Origin: Aliiglaciecola sp. 3_MG-2023
GTDB taxonomy: Bacteria; Pseudomonadota; Gammaproteobacteria; Enterobacterales; Alteromonadaceae
Assembly: GCF_030548205.1 (NCBI RefSeq)
Contig: NZ_JAUORV010000003.1
Span: forward strand, 124,001 to 188,000
Direction: 5' to 3'
DNA: 64,000 nucleotides
Positions 63,961 through 64,000 of this stretch are shown here, piece by piece (position 1 is the stretch's first letter; each line of letters begins with the position of its first letter). Both the position numbers and the translations under genes were made by a program. Under the pieces are notes generated by a model. The model did no database searches and had not been told where the DNA came from. It saw nothing but the letters and a program-made list of their open reading frames with translations.

Positions 63961-64000
63961 ATGGATTTATCTTCAAAGTATCAATCTACTCTTTCTGTCG
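63961..64000 (+). CDS. Start of a gene cut by the window end
   Basis: An ATG at 63961 with AAGGAAG six bases ahead opens a frame reading MDLSSKYQSTLSV to the window edge. Only 13 residues are visible, too few to name the product. Confidence 0.6.
   Translation, partial: MDLSSKYQSTLSV

Overview
The window reads as chromosomal DNA of a marine gammaproteobacterium of the Alteromonadales, probably near Glaciecola, Paraglaciecola or Alteromonas. The grounds are low GC, dense ordinary genes on both strands, large TonB-dependent receptors, a DUF3466 protein with a GlyGly-CTERM-like tail, and gammaproteobacterial neighbourhoods (proQ-prc, pepN-DUF2835, pyrD-zapC-rlmKL-uup, rmf-fabA, yfbR-alaA, msrP-msrQ). 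The genus is inferred from protein style, not proven. I see no rRNA, tRNA, CRISPR array, insertion sequence, prophage or integrase.

Layout. 1-3.0 kb (+): end of an AbgB-like amidohydrolase and a DUF885 lipoprotein. 3.3-17.6 kb (all -): a TonB receptor, a YchJ-type protein, a possible SulA-like protein behind LexA-like repeats, msrQ/msrP, dgt, a NarL/UvrY-type two-component pair, a second TonB receptor, yfbR and alaA. 17.7-61.8 kb (all +): an LRAT-like protein, a DUF2189 membrane protein, the branched-chain keto acid dehydrogenase E1a/E1b/E2 operon, rlmJ, an unusual Hanks-type kinase, tesB, a gamma-carbonic-anhydrase-like protein, a class V aminotransferase, a fused SpmA/SpmB-type membrane protein, a small lipoprotein, a SIMPL protein, free-Met-(R)-sulfoxide reductase, an acidic orphan, proQ, prc, two sodium-coupled transporters, pepN, DUF2835, the DUF1302-DUF1329-YCF48-MMPL cluster, NAD-glutamate dehydrogenase, pyrD, zapC, rlmKL, a glutaredoxin-like protein, uup, a DUF3466 protein and rmf. 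61.9-64.0 kb: fabA (-) convergent with rmf, a small basic protein, a periplasmic-binding-like protein lacking an ordinary start codon, and the first codons of another gene.

Themes. Amino-acid and peptide catabolism is prominent (keto acid dehydrogenase, NAD-GDH, PepN, DUF885, AbgB-like, two aminotransferases, sodium symport). Methionine sulfoxide repair appears twice: periplasmic MsrPQ and cytosolic fRMsr. Nucleotide-pool control appears twice: Dgt and YfbR.

The least understood parts are the DUF1302/DUF1329/YCF48/MMPL envelope system (41.5-48.4 kb), with a strong terminator inside it; the kinase at 24.5 kb; the structured gap at 27.7-28.2 kb with an orphan minus-strand terminator and a perfect DnaA box; and the 15-bp repeats before the SulA-like gene. 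I found no clearly novel defence or mobile system. Most of the window is ordinary core genome.
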